A DNA stretch of 64,000 nucleotides from Bacteroidetes bacterium UBA1935. GTDB lineage: Bacteria > Bacteroidota > Bacteroidia > Chitinophagales > Chitinophagaceae. The translations under genes were made by a program, and so were the position numbers. The notes below the pieces were generated by a model. The model was not told where the DNA came from. It ran no database searches and saw nothing but the letters and a program-made list of their open reading frames with translations. The first letter of the stretch is position 1, and each line of letters opens with the position of its first letter. The stretch is taken from positions 248,001-312,000 of the forward strand of contig DDFF01000003.1 in the NCBI GenBank assembly GCA_002337045.1, read 5' to 3'. Positions 41,324-50,900 of this stretch are shown here, piece by piece.

Positions 41324-41869
41324 ATGAGAAAGATTGCCGCTTCTTTACTCCTTTTACTAAGCACTACCATAGCATTTGCCCAAAACGCAAGCAGCACAGC
41401 AACACAAACTATCAACCTTAATTTAGCAAATGCCATATCTATAGAGTTTGTTGCTACAAACAATAACACAGGTGCACAAATCAATCTTGCCTTCAATACA
41501 GTGAACGACTATGCTAATGGCGTAGAAAGTGCAGATGTAACACTTCGTGTACGTAGCAACAAAAAATTCGAAGTACGCACGAAATCAAGCACAGAATACT
41601 TTTCTTATAGTGGCACAACAAGCCCTGCACCGCAGATGAAAGTTAAAAACGTGCTGAAAATGAAGGTGACAAATAATGGTACAGGTGGCAACATAGACAA
41701 TGGTTACGGAAGCTACAAATCGATAGACACAGACTGCGAAGACATACTAGACAACTGCTCAAACGGCGGTAACCAAACATTCTCTGTAAAATACCAGGCT
41801 ACGCCGGGGTTCAGCTTTCCCGCAGGCACATACACTACAGACATTATATACACTGTAGTTCAGGAATAG
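41324..41869 (+). CDS. Secreted fimbria-like/DUF4402-like protein, first paralogue
   Basis: 181 residues from the ATG at 41324; earlier in-frame codons fall inside the promoter. Signal peptide 1-20 (ending AFAQ). The mature protein is one beta-sandwich: QTINLNLANAISIEFVATNN, LRVRSNKKFEVRTKSSTEYF, MKVKNVLKMKVTNNG, and a final GTYTTDIIYTVVQE. Such sequences resemble Bacteroidota surface or fimbrial beta-sandwich proteins; assignment to DUF4402 is tentative. The gene, its promoter and its terminator are duplicated in the next unit. Confidence 0.6.
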   Translation: MRKIAASLLLLLSTTIAFAQNASSTATQTINLNLANAISIEFVATNNNTGAQINLAFNTVNDYANGVESADVTLRVRSNKKFEVRTKSSTEYFSYSGTTSPAPQMKVKNVLKMKVTNNGTGGNIDNGYGSYKSIDTDCEDILDNCSNGGNQTFSVKYQATPGFSFPAGTYTTDIIYTVVQE

Positions 41870-41911
41870 CATTCAGGATTTTTCATATAGCACTAATTAA
41901 TGGGTAATAAA

Positions 41912-41940
41912 GGAGCGCTTTCGTTGCGCTCTTTTTTTGT
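41912..41940 (+). terminator. Intrinsic terminator
   Basis: GGAGCGC pairs with GCGCTCT over a TTTCGTT loop, then T7. Nearly the same hairpin ends the paralogous downstream unit. Confidence 0.8.
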
Positions 41941-41954
41941 TTTTTTATCGTATT

Positions 41955-42041
41955 TTGTTAACGACTCGTTAATGACTTGTAAAGCGGTTGTTAACGACTG
42001 GTAAATAATTTGCTAACAGCTGGTACTTGCACGCATATTTG
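41955..42041 (+). promoter_or_regulatory. Shared promoter module, copy for the second secreted paralogue
   Basis: TGTTAACGAC at 41956-41965, CGTTAA at 41967-41972, core TTGTAAA at 41977-41983, GTTAAC at 41990-41995, and 46 nt to the end of the -7 box CATATTTG (42034-42041). TTTG at 42009-42012 lies 21 nt before the -7 box and could serve as -33. The leader is short (about 20 nt), with no CCGTAA hairpin. Confidence 0.7.
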
Positions 42042-42064
42042 CACTACCAACACCACCACACTAC

Positions 42065-42625
42065 ATGAACAAAAACATCATCGCTTTATTTATCATCCTC
42101 ACCGCTACCCTCCTGAAAACAACTACAATATTTGCCCAAATAGCCTCTGCAGCAGGTTCTCAAAAAGTATCGCTGGCATTGGCAAACGTGGTACAGATAT
42201 CGCAGTTCAACGGTCAGGGAAGTAACGGAACGGTATCAATGCCGCTGACAACAGCAGCGACAATGAGTCAGGGAGTGGAAAGCCCCCTTTATACAGTATC
42301 CATTAATAGTACAAATGGATTTGATGTAAAGGCACAGGCAGTAGACGAATATTTTACCTATAGTGGTACGGCCGCAACAACGCCTGCCATGAAGGTAGCA
42401 GATGTACTGGAGCTGAAAGTGGTACAGAATAACACAACAGGTAATATTGCCGGTGGACACACACAATATCAACCTGTACCGGGTACCAACCAGTCTTCTA
42501 TCATCGAAAATGGCAACCGTGGTGCAAATCAGACGTTTGCCGTGCAGTACAAAGCCACTCCGGGCTACAACTATCCGGGTGGGTTATATACCGCAGCCAT
42601 AATGTATACAGTGACACAGTTTTAA
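42065..42625 (+). CDS. Secreted fimbria-like/DUF4402-like protein, second paralogue
   Basis: 186 residues. Signal peptide 1-25 (ending IFAQ). It aligns with the preceding secreted protein through KVSLALANVVQISQFNGQG, GFDVKAQAVDEYFTYSGTAA, MKVADVLELKVVQNNTTGN, NQTFAVQYKATPGYNYPGGL and the end YTAAIMYTVTQF. The two proteins differ most in loops, as surface-exposed paralogues do. Both promoters belong to the same five-copy family, so both are likely made together. Confidence 0.6.
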   Translation: MNKNIIALFIILTATLLKTTTIFAQIASAAGSQKVSLALANVVQISQFNGQGSNGTVSMPLTTAATMSQGVESPLYTVSINSTNGFDVKAQAVDEYFTYSGTAATTPAMKVADVLELKVVQNNTTGNIAGGHTQYQPVPGTNQSSIIENGNRGANQTFAVQYKATPGYNYPGGLYTAAIMYTVTQF

Positions 42626-42655
42626 AATTCGTTACATATAGAGTAGAAGGATAAG

Positions 42656-42677
42656 GAGCGCTTTCGTGCGCTCTTTT
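42656..42677 (+). terminator. Intrinsic terminator
   Basis: GAGCGC, loop TTTCGT, GCGCTC, then TTTT. The stem and loop are almost identical to the terminator at 41912, so the promoter-gene-terminator unit was duplicated as a whole. Confidence 0.75.
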
Positions 42678-42691
42678 GACATTTATATACT

Positions 42692-42722
42692 TTTGTAAAA
42701 ACTACATTTTGTTGTATTTTTG
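42692..42722 (+). promoter_or_regulatory. Bacteroidota consensus promoter of the large terminase gene
   Basis: TTTG at 42692-42695, a 19-nt spacer and TATTTTTG at 42715-42722 match the Bacteroidota housekeeping promoter (-33 TTTG, -7 TAnnTTTG). The ATG follows 19 nt later. This promoter lacks the GTTAA module, so terminase seems to be under housekeeping control. Confidence 0.65.
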
Positions 42723-42741
42723 CAAATAAGTATTTATCACC

Positions 42742-44022
42742 ATGACCTACACTACCCTATATGACCGCCTGATGGCAGCAAACAAACGTTTCATCCTCAG
42801 CTATGGCGGCACAGCCAGCGGCAAGAGTTTCAGTGCCATACAAAAAGAAGTGTCCATTGCAGATACCCGCAAAGTAAAAACACTGGTAATACGCAAAGTA
42901 GCCAATACCCTGCGCGATAGCGTCATCCCGGGATTCCGTTCGCGCATTGAAGAAATGGGGCTGGCAGAAAAATTCTCCGAAAACAAGAGCGACCGCACAC
43001 TGAAGCACGAAAATGGTTCTCAAATCATCTTTCGCGGGCTGGACGACCCCGACAAGCTAAAAAGCTTTGAAGGACTGGAACGCATTCTGGTTGAAGAAGC
43101 AGCAGAGCTGGAATTTGAAGACTTTCTGGAGCTGAACCGCCGCGCACGTGGTAGAGAAAACATACAAATAACCCTTGTCTTCAACCCGATGCACGAAGAG
43201 CATTGGCTGAAAAAACACTTCTTCGACCGTGAGGATATGGACGAGGACTGTATAAAGATACATAGCACTTACAAAGACAATCCGCACCTTACAGATGCCG
43301 ACCGTAAGCAGATAGAACTGCTGAGGCAGTACAACGAAAACCAGTATCGCATCTATGCATTGGGCGAATGGGGCATACGCGAAAACAATGCCCCATGGCT
43401 GTTTGCGTTCGATAAGCAACGCCATGTAAAGAAAGAGATAGACATTATGCCCTCATTCCCCATCTACCTGTCGTTCGACTTTAACCGAAATCCGCTCACA
43501 TGCCTTGTAGCGCAAATGAGCCCTAACAAGGGACAGGCAAACAGCTTTATTCACTTCATAGATGAATTCAGCGTAAAGGACCAGCTACCCGAGCTTTGCA
43601 GGCAGATATATGCCAAATACAAAGGCCATACCATATACATAACGGGCGATGCCAGCGGCAATCACGGCGATGTAGGCTTTGAAGGCAAGAATGACAGCTA
43701 CTATACCATGATACGTAGTATGCTGAACCTGAATAACAGACAAGCCATCCTTAACAGCCGTAACCTGACACACAACGACAGCCGTGCATTGATTAACACA
43801 TTATTATTTCAATACCCAAATATTAGTATATCAGAAACAAACTGTCCTTTACTGATACGCGACTGCACCATGGCAATGGTAGACGAAGACAGTGAAGTGC
43901 CCGGGGCACTGAAGAAAGATAGGAACATCTACAAGATGGACCTTTTTGACTGTTTCAGGTATTTCTTCCAGACATTTTTTAAAGACTATGCTACCAGAAT
44001 AACGCTTGGAAAGGCAGCGTAA
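42742..44022 (+). CDS. terL: Terminase large subunit
   Basis: 426 residues, full length. ATPase domain: Walker A GGTASGKS at residues 22-29, Walker B with acidic pair in RILVEEAAE (about 114-122). Nuclease domain: acidic residues in LSFDFNRNP (Asp246), ITGDASG (Asp303) and DLFDCFRYF (about 400-408), the RNase H-like metal cluster. All catalytic motifs are present, so it may be active in DNA packaging. It is encoded on the opposite strand from nearly all other phage genes and is the right-hand end of the cluster. Confidence 0.88.
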   Translation: MTYTTLYDRLMAANKRFILSYGGTASGKSFSAIQKEVSIADTRKVKTLVIRKVANTLRDSVIPGFRSRIEEMGLAEKFSENKSDRTLKHENGSQIIFRGLDDPDKLKSFEGLERILVEEAAELEFEDFLELNRRARGRENIQITLVFNPMHEEHWLKKHFFDREDMDEDCIKIHSTYKDNPHLTDADRKQIELLRQYNENQYRIYALGEWGIRENNAPWLFAFDKQRHVKKEIDIMPSFPIYLSFDFNRNPLTCLVAQMSPNKGQANSFIHFIDEFSVKDQLPELCRQIYAKYKGHTIYITGDASGNHGDVGFEGKNDSYYTMIRSMLNLNNRQAILNSRNLTHNDSRALINTLLFQYPNISISETNCPLLIRDCTMAMVDEDSEVPGALKKDRNIYKMDLFDCFRYFFQTFFKDYATRITLGKAA

Positions 44023-44046
44023 CAATCTGACAACACATGCATTCAC

Positions 44047-47000
44047 CTAATTATCGATCACCGTATTTTGGCTTTGCGACTTGATAGTAAGCACAACCGT
44101 GGTACCTGTTTCCGGCAGCTGTTTGTCGATGTACTCAATTGCAATATCAATAGGTTCGTACCTATTAAATGTTTCAATCAGTTCTTTTATCAAATCAGTC
44201 CCGTAAGACTGTGTTTTATGTTTTGTGTCAGATTTAATGTCTTTTGATCGCTCTCTACCCACCCCATTATCATCAATAACACAAATCAACACATCAGGCT
44301 CAGGCTTTGCAAACTTCAATATCAGCCGACCACCTGTACTACCTGTATGAAAAAGCCCGTGATTAATAGCATTTTCAACAAGAGGCTGTAATAATAACGC
44401 TGGTATTTTTTCTGTGTATGGGTTAATATCATCAGCTATTTCAACAATAAAATCGAATAGATTTTCAAACCTTGCTTGTTGCAGCAACACATATTTCTTC
44501 AAGTTATCTACCTCTTCATTTAAGGATATATACTTATCTCTTGATGATTTGATATAATTTCTCAACAACTCTGAAAATGAAGAAATGTGGTCGTACGCAT
44601 CTTCAAATTGCTTTTTCTTAATAAAATACAACCCAGTGCTTAATGTATTGAAAATGAAATGTGGATTTATCTGTGCATGTATAGACTTCAGCTCTATCTC
44701 GGTTCTCAGATTCTTCAACTCTGCCTGCATATTCTTGCGTGCATTAGCCCTGTCTGTTACTCGTTTTGTAAACAATACCGCTACTACTACCAGCAAGCCC
44801 AAGCCCAGCAGCACAGCACCACCCAGCACTGCCTTACCTACAGGGGTTTGCCACCAGTGTGGCTCTGTGTACAAGTAAATAGCAAACACATCACTGTACC
44901 AAGCCTCATCATAAGCCTGCAGATATACTTTATTATACCTGCCTGGCAATAGCCCAGTAGAATACCATTCGTTTGCATTAAGTACTACCCAGTTATTCTC
45001 ATCACCTTCGGTGCGATACCTGAATGAAACCTCACCTACACCGGATGGATTTATAACATCCAACAATATCTGCTCTTCTGCTCCACCCACTCTTATTGTA
45101 TCATTATTTTTCAATTGCAGCAGCAGACCACCTACGTTGGCCAGCAATCTGTAGTCTGTATATTTAGACTTGGCAACAAATGCACTTTCTTCCGGCACAC
45201 TCACCTCGCACATACCTTTATCTGTATTAAATCTTGCAACGGTATCATCTAAATAAAAACTAGTACTTGCCAGATACCTGTACTGTGAATACTTGCTATT
45301 AGGCATGTACACCGGCTTAGACACATTACCCAAAGAATCGAACAAGCAAAACACCAAGCCAAACTCACTCAATAATGCCAACTTGTTTTTATGTACCGCC
45401 AGATTGCAGGCAGACGCATTTACTGACAATGGTATGTTTCTGAAAACACGATTATACCAGTTATATATATGCAAGCCATTGTTGCTTAAGAAAAGAATAT
45501 TTCTTCCAAATTTGTCTACAACAATTTCCTTTAGCTTATTTATACCCAACCGCTTCAGGGCTATACTATCTAAAATTGCACTTTTATTATTGGTGATATT
45601 ATACAGCTCCAGCTTGCCCTCGTAATAGCTGTAGGAACACATGTTCTGCATATCAATATCAGAAACCTGTGAAACAGGAGTCAACAGCTTCTCGTATCTG
45701 ATATTATCCTTGTAATATACCCAGCACAGCCTTGCTATAGCCCTTGTATAAATAGTATCGCCTTTTGTACCATACAATTTATTATGCCCTACAAGCTCAG
45801 TTGCACCAGGGGTTTTTATAAAATTTTTCTTAACAACATCGGCCATATTAATCCCCCAGGCATACTCCGCAACTATGTCTTTCATATATGGCAATAGCGT
45901 AGCATTTTCTTCAAAAAAAACGAAATAGCCGATACTGGAACATATCAGCAACTTCCCTTTTGCCATCTCCTTAACACCATTAACTGCTTTCAACTCTTTA
46001 TACTCTTTGGCAACAACGGTACCATCAGGCTTTATCAATAGCAATTTACGATCGGGGTTTTGCCACCAATATTGTATACCTGCTGAACTACAGCCAACAT
46101 ATTGCGCATCACTAAAGTTTATCTTTTCATTAAAGCGGAATATATTAGCTCCCAAATCCTGATATAGCCCAACGTTAGATGTTGTTGAAAATCCTTTCCA
46201 CAGTTTGTCGCCCACATACCACACCAAAGAGCTATTGAGAGTATCGCTTGCAGGCATCAAATCCTTTAGCCAATAAGTATTAACTACCTTAAAATTACTA
46301 TCTAATACAATGCGCCTTTTATTGGTAGATAAATGATACAAATCACCTACCTGATGACTGCCGAGTATATGCTCACCTTGTACAGAATCTAATACGAAGC
46401 TGAATACCTTGCAACCACTCAATGTATAAGCATACAATTTATTAGATGTTGTTCCCAACAGCATAATACTGCGCTGATTGTGATTGGCATTATATTTATC
46501 CGCCCCACTGGCAACAGTCGGGTAAGTACAGATTTTTTGAAAACTCTTTTTGCCACCTGTACCGTTTAGCAGTTTGTACAAACTACCAGACATCAAGACA
46601 CTGTAATTTCCATTTGCATCAATGGCTCTTTCTTTCTGCATGGTCCACTCTGTCAGCACTTGTTGATTCGATACTTTATCTCCCTGCACTTTGTAGAAAT
46701 CTATCGTATCGTATACCTGAGAGAAGCTGACTCTTGAATTCAAAAAGCAAATTCCATCCTTTATACGAGTCATCTGCCTTGGGTATATACCCGTACCACC
46801 AACACTTCTTATTACACTTGTGTATTTATCATTTTTTATATACCCCAGTTCGTAAGTTTTAGAATTTAGCCATATACGATTACGATCATCTTCTACAAGC
46901 ATCCATACATCTTCCCGGGGCAATCCATCTTTTTCCCCAAACCTTCTGAATTTGTAACCATTGTATTTCAACACCCCTTTGGTAGTAGCTATCCACGCAT

Positions 47001-47160
47001 AGCCATAGGTATCTATTACAACCTGATAAACGTGATTGGATGGCAGGCCATTATTGACATTGAAATGAAGAAAATGTTTTTGCTGTGCCTTGCTATAGTA
47101 TGCCAGCATCAGCATATAGCAAAGCAACCCAAAAGCAATATTTCTTCTATTTAAGTTCAT
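44047..47160 (-). CDS. Propeller sensor histidine kinase (LytS-type output), second of pair
   Basis: 1037 residues. Signal peptide (1-25, ending SKAQ), regulator-propeller repeats (DTYGYAWIATTKGVLKYNGY, DDRNRIWLNSKTYEL) over about 30-690, then a Y_Y_Y beta-sandwich (VSFRYRTEGDENNWVVLNAN, LLPGRYNKVYLQAYD), one membrane helix (about 773-795), and a LytS-type His_kinase domain with SIHAQINPHFIFNTL and LLQPLVENAINHGLF. The HATPase ends in DNGVGRERSKDIK. It is a paralogue of the kinase at 47.9 kb and follows the shared LytTR regulator by 10 bp. Confidence 0.88.
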   Translation of the reverse strand: MNLNRRNIAFGLLCYMLMLAYYSKAQQKHFLHFNVNNGLPSNHVYQVVIDTYGYAWIATTKGVLKYNGYKFRRFGEKDGLPREDVWMLVEDDRNRIWLNSKTYELGYIKNDKYTSVIRSVGGTGIYPRQMTRIKDGICFLNSRVSFSQVYDTIDFYKVQGDKVSNQQVLTEWTMQKERAIDANGNYSVLMSGSLYKLLNGTGGKKSFQKICTYPTVASGADKYNANHNQRSIMLLGTTSNKLYAYTLSGCKVFSFVLDSVQGEHILGSHQVGDLYHLSTNKRRIVLDSNFKVVNTYWLKDLMPASDTLNSSLVWYVGDKLWKGFSTTSNVGLYQDLGANIFRFNEKINFSDAQYVGCSSAGIQYWWQNPDRKLLLIKPDGTVVAKEYKELKAVNGVKEMAKGKLLICSSIGYFVFFEENATLLPYMKDIVAEYAWGINMADVVKKNFIKTPGATELVGHNKLYGTKGDTIYTRAIARLCWVYYKDNIRYEKLLTPVSQVSDIDMQNMCSYSYYEGKLELYNITNNKSAILDSIALKRLGINKLKEIVVDKFGRNILFLSNNGLHIYNWYNRVFRNIPLSVNASACNLAVHKNKLALLSEFGLVFCLFDSLGNVSKPVYMPNSKYSQYRYLASTSFYLDDTVARFNTDKGMCEVSVPEESAFVAKSKYTDYRLLANVGGLLLQLKNNDTIRVGGAEEQILLDVINPSGVGEVSFRYRTEGDENNWVVLNANEWYSTGLLPGRYNKVYLQAYDEAWYSDVFAIYLYTEPHWWQTPVGKAVLGGAVLLGLGLLVVVAVLFTKRVTDRANARKNMQAELKNLRTEIELKSIHAQINPHFIFNTLSTGLYFIKKKQFEDAYDHISSFSELLRNYIKSSRDKYISLNEEVDNLKKYVLLQQARFENLFDFIVEIADDINPYTEKIPALLLQPLVENAINHGLFHTGSTGGRLILKFAKPEPDVLICVIDDNGVGRERSKDIKSDTKHKTQSYGTDLIKELIETFNRYEPIDIAIEYIDKQLPETGTTVVLTIKSQSQNTVIDN

Positions 47161-47170
47161 TCAAGATTGT

Positions 47171-47908
47171 TTATTTACGCTCATTCATCATACGGCTCAG
47201 TTCATCCTTATTTTGTCTGGAAACCGGTATTACAGCGCCATTAGACATGTACAGGCTACCCGGGTGCTCGTATCGCTTAACATGATTGAGGTTGACAATA
47301 TACGAACGATGCACTTGGCAAAAAGCCAAGCCATCTAACATAGGCCTGTATTTGCCTATACTGTACGAGCTGAGCAACTTGTCATTTTTCATTACAACTG
47401 TAGTATACCTGTTTACAGACTCCAAGTACAATATATCATTTACATCTATATAATCTACACCTTTCTGAGATGGTATACCAATCTTATTATTTTGACTTGG
47501 TTGCAACGTAACCCCAGACAATGCAGCTCTTTTATGATTGATACGCTCTATTGCCTTATTAATAGTTTTATAAAGCAGGGTATCATTAATCGGCTTCAGC
47601 ACATAGCCTGTAGCGCCAAAGTTGAAGGCATCCAATGCATGCTCTGAATGAGCCGTTACAAATATCACCTCACTTTTCAGTTCAGGCACCAGCGCCAACA
47701 GATCCATGCCATTTTTTTGCGGCATAGATATATCCAGAAACACAATATCGTAATCGTGCAGTTTCATTGCGTGCAATGCGGGCTTCCAGTTGTTGTAAGA
47801 TGCTACCACTTCAACATTACCATACAACTCAGCTATGCTATCTTGTAGCAGTTCTACAGCTTTGGGCTCGTCGTCTACTATTATACAGGAGTAGGTATTA
47901 TTTATCAT
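47171..47908 (-). CDS. LytTR-family response regulator shared by two kinases
   Basis: 245 residues. Receiver 1-125 with CIIVDDEPKA, the phospho-acceptor Asp in DIVFLDISMPQKNG and LKPINDTLL. LytTR domain at about 140-245 (VDYIDVNDILYLESVNRYTT, QVHRSYIVNLNHVKRYEHPG). The first 11 bp overlap the end of the upstream kinase, so it is translationally coupled to it; the second kinase follows. It is the closest LytTR regulator to the GTTAA promoters at 40-42 kb. Confidence 0.88.
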   Translation of the reverse strand: MINNTYSCIIVDDEPKAVELLQDSIAELYGNVEVVASYNNWKPALHAMKLHDYDIVFLDISMPQKNGMDLLALVPELKSEVIFVTAHSEHALDAFNFGATGYVLKPINDTLLYKTINKAIERINHKRAALSGVTLQPSQNNKIGIPSQKGVDYIDVNDILYLESVNRYTTVVMKNDKLLSSYSIGKYRPMLDGLAFCQVHRSYIVNLNHVKRYEHPGSLYMSNGAVIPVSRQNKDELSRMMNERK

Positions 47909-50900
47909 CTTTCAATTCTTTGATAGTGAGTATGACAGTTGTGCCGCTTTCAGGCGCTAGCTTATCTATATACTCTATGGTTATATGTACAGGTTCGTAT
48001 TTATTAAAAGCTTCAATCAGTTCTCTTACCAAATCGGTACCGTATGACTGCGTTTTATGTTTCGTTTCTGCATTAATCTCTTTAGCCCTTTCCCTACCAA
48101 CCCCGTCATCATCTATAATACAAGTCAACTCATTATTATTTTTCTCAAAACGCAGCAACAGGCGCCCGGGTTTAGACTTATGAAACAGCCCGTGATTAAT
48201 GGCATTTTCAACAATCGGCTGCAGCAACAAGGCAGGTATTTTTTCTAATGATACATTTACCCCTTCACCTATCTCTACATCAAACTCATGCAGATTCTCA
48301 AACCTCGATTGTTGAAGCGTTACATAACGCTTCAGGTTATCAATCTCTTCTTGTAATGTTATATACTTCTCTCTCGATGACTTTATATAATTCCGAAGCA
48401 ATTCAGAGAACGCTGTTATGTGATCGTATGCATCTTCCATTTTATTCTTCTTTATAAAGTACAGACCTGTACTCAGTGTATTGAAAATAAAATGCGGATT
48501 TATTTGTGCATGTATAGACTTCAGCTCCATCGAGGTACGCAGACTCTTCAGTTCAGCTTCCAGGTTTCTGCGAGCATTTACCTTATTTACCTGCCGGCGT
48601 GTTATCTGAATTGCCAAAAACACAGCACCACCCAGCAACAATAGCAACATCGTAGCTATTGCCGATTTCCCAATTGTAGTTTGCCACCAATATGGTTTTA
48701 TATATACCCAAACCATTATAGCAGGGCTATTCCATCCTTCATCTGTAACCTTCAGGTATACTTTGTTATAGACGCCTACCCTCAGGTTGGTTACAAACCA
48801 CTCTGTACCATTCAATTGTTGCCACGACTCTGTAGTACCGGGCACATAATAATAAAAGCGTGGAGTACCCACACCATATGGGTTAATAACATCGAACAGA
48901 AAAACAGGGTTTCGCTGATCCATCTTTAATGTATCGCCCTTCATCAACGGCCCAAGTTTGTCTTTGTATGTTACCGTTAGCTTGAAGGCAGGAGAGGTAT
49001 TGTTGTTTATATACAAGCTGTCGTTCGGGATAGGTACAGACATCAAACCATTATCAGTATTAAAAACTACAGTACTATCTCCAACAAAAAATCTATCCCC
49101 CTTCAAAAACTTGTAGAACCTGTATTTGTAATTAATTACATAATAAGGATTGGAAACGCTGCCGTCATTATGCAGTTTATAAAAAACAAGTCCGTATGGT
49201 GAATTAAGTATAAGGTTGTTGCCATCTATTTGCATATTGCACGCTGTAGGCACAAAGTGCATTGGCAGCTTTTGTAATATTCTTTTACGAATATTAAACA
49301 CAAACAATCCACTTTTAGACAACATATACAGCCCTGCATTCTTAGTGTCAAATTTCAATGCATTAACCTCGTCAATTCCCAATTGTTTTAGTGCAGAAAC
49401 ACTTATAGAATCTCTCTTATTAGTAAACAGATGGTCTGCTATTAACCAATTTCTCAAAAACGCATACAAATTTTTACTTATAGTATCAATAGTATGTATT
49501 TTACTGATGATCTTTTGGCCTTCCATAGCCTTCAGCGTATCTTTTTCAAAATAGTTCTTATACATAGCTTGCCCTGCACCTATATACAAACTATCCTTGT
49601 ACATGTACAAATCCATGATATTGAAACTTGTCAGATACCTATATTTATCATTTATCGGCATTACTTTATTGCCGTATTCAGGGTGATAATACCACTTAAA
49701 CCTATCTATAAAACTTCTTATTTCACCTGTTTTAGGGTTAAAATCATACAACTGGTATTTGGCATATAAAAAGCTACCCAAATTTGGGAAACCTACAACT
49801 TCTCTAACTTCATGCAGAATGCCATAGTTTCTACGTTTTAATTCGCCTGTTTCTTTCACACTGATAAGTTCGTGTGTATTATTATTCCACCAATAGCTTG
49901 TGCTTGCACCCAATGGTTTTCCTACATACTCTGCATTGCTGACATTTTCTACAGGTAGCTTTCTGATAGCGTTTTTGGCAAAATGTTGATACATCCCTTT
50001 GTTGGCAGTCGTGCTGAATCCGTTCCAGAACCGGTCTTTCATGTACCACACAAATGAAGTCTCCGTCGTATCGTCCTCCGGCAGCATGTCTTTTAAATAA
50101 TTTGTTCTGATGTATCGTAGCTTGTAATCCAGAACAACTATTTTTTTACTGCTTACCAAATAATAGTACTCTTTGCCCCTATGCACTACAAGCCAATACT
50201 CAAACTGCCCCAGTTTATCGTAATAGGTGGTTACTGCACCGTTTTTTACATCTATAAAATAGATTGTGTTTCTCACGGCAGAATAAACTATGAAGTGTTT
50301 ATCGCTATTAAACAAGAATCGTTGCATAGTATCGATAAAACTTGTTGGGATGCTTGTTTTATATAATGGGCGATTTATGTATTTCCCATCTGCCGATACT
50401 TTGTAAATAACATTACTGTTTCTAAGTTCGTATATCTCTCCATTGGCCGTAAACATGAGGTTTCTGCGTGGTGCATCACCTGAATTGATGATAAACCGTT
50501 CAACTATGCCATTTCTTATTCTACAGCCAATATCTACTCTTTCATTCAGTCTTTTGGCTATCGAATCGGGGAAGAAAGCAATGCCATTATCTATTTTTTG
50601 TAAGCCATGCGGGTATACCTGCGTAAAACTGTTGCTGATTACGGTTTTAAATCGATTATTCTGTATATAGCCAAAATTATTGGTAATAGAACCCAGCCAT
50701 ATTTTGTTTGCATTATCTTCCATGAGATACCAAACGTCTTCTTTAGCCAGCCCCTCATCTAATCCGAACTTCCTGAAGGTGTATCCATTGTACTTCAGCA
50801 CCCCCTTTGTTGTGGCTATCCATGCGTATCCGTACGTATCTACTATTACCTGGTAAACATGGTTTGATGGCATGCCGTTGTAGATATTATAGTTATAATA

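Noticed and set aside
13620..44046. Attachment-site repeats bounding the phage cluster
   Set aside because: No long direct repeat was found by eye between 13.62-13.71 kb and 44.02-44.05 kb, and no tRNA lies at either end. A computed repeat search would be decisive.
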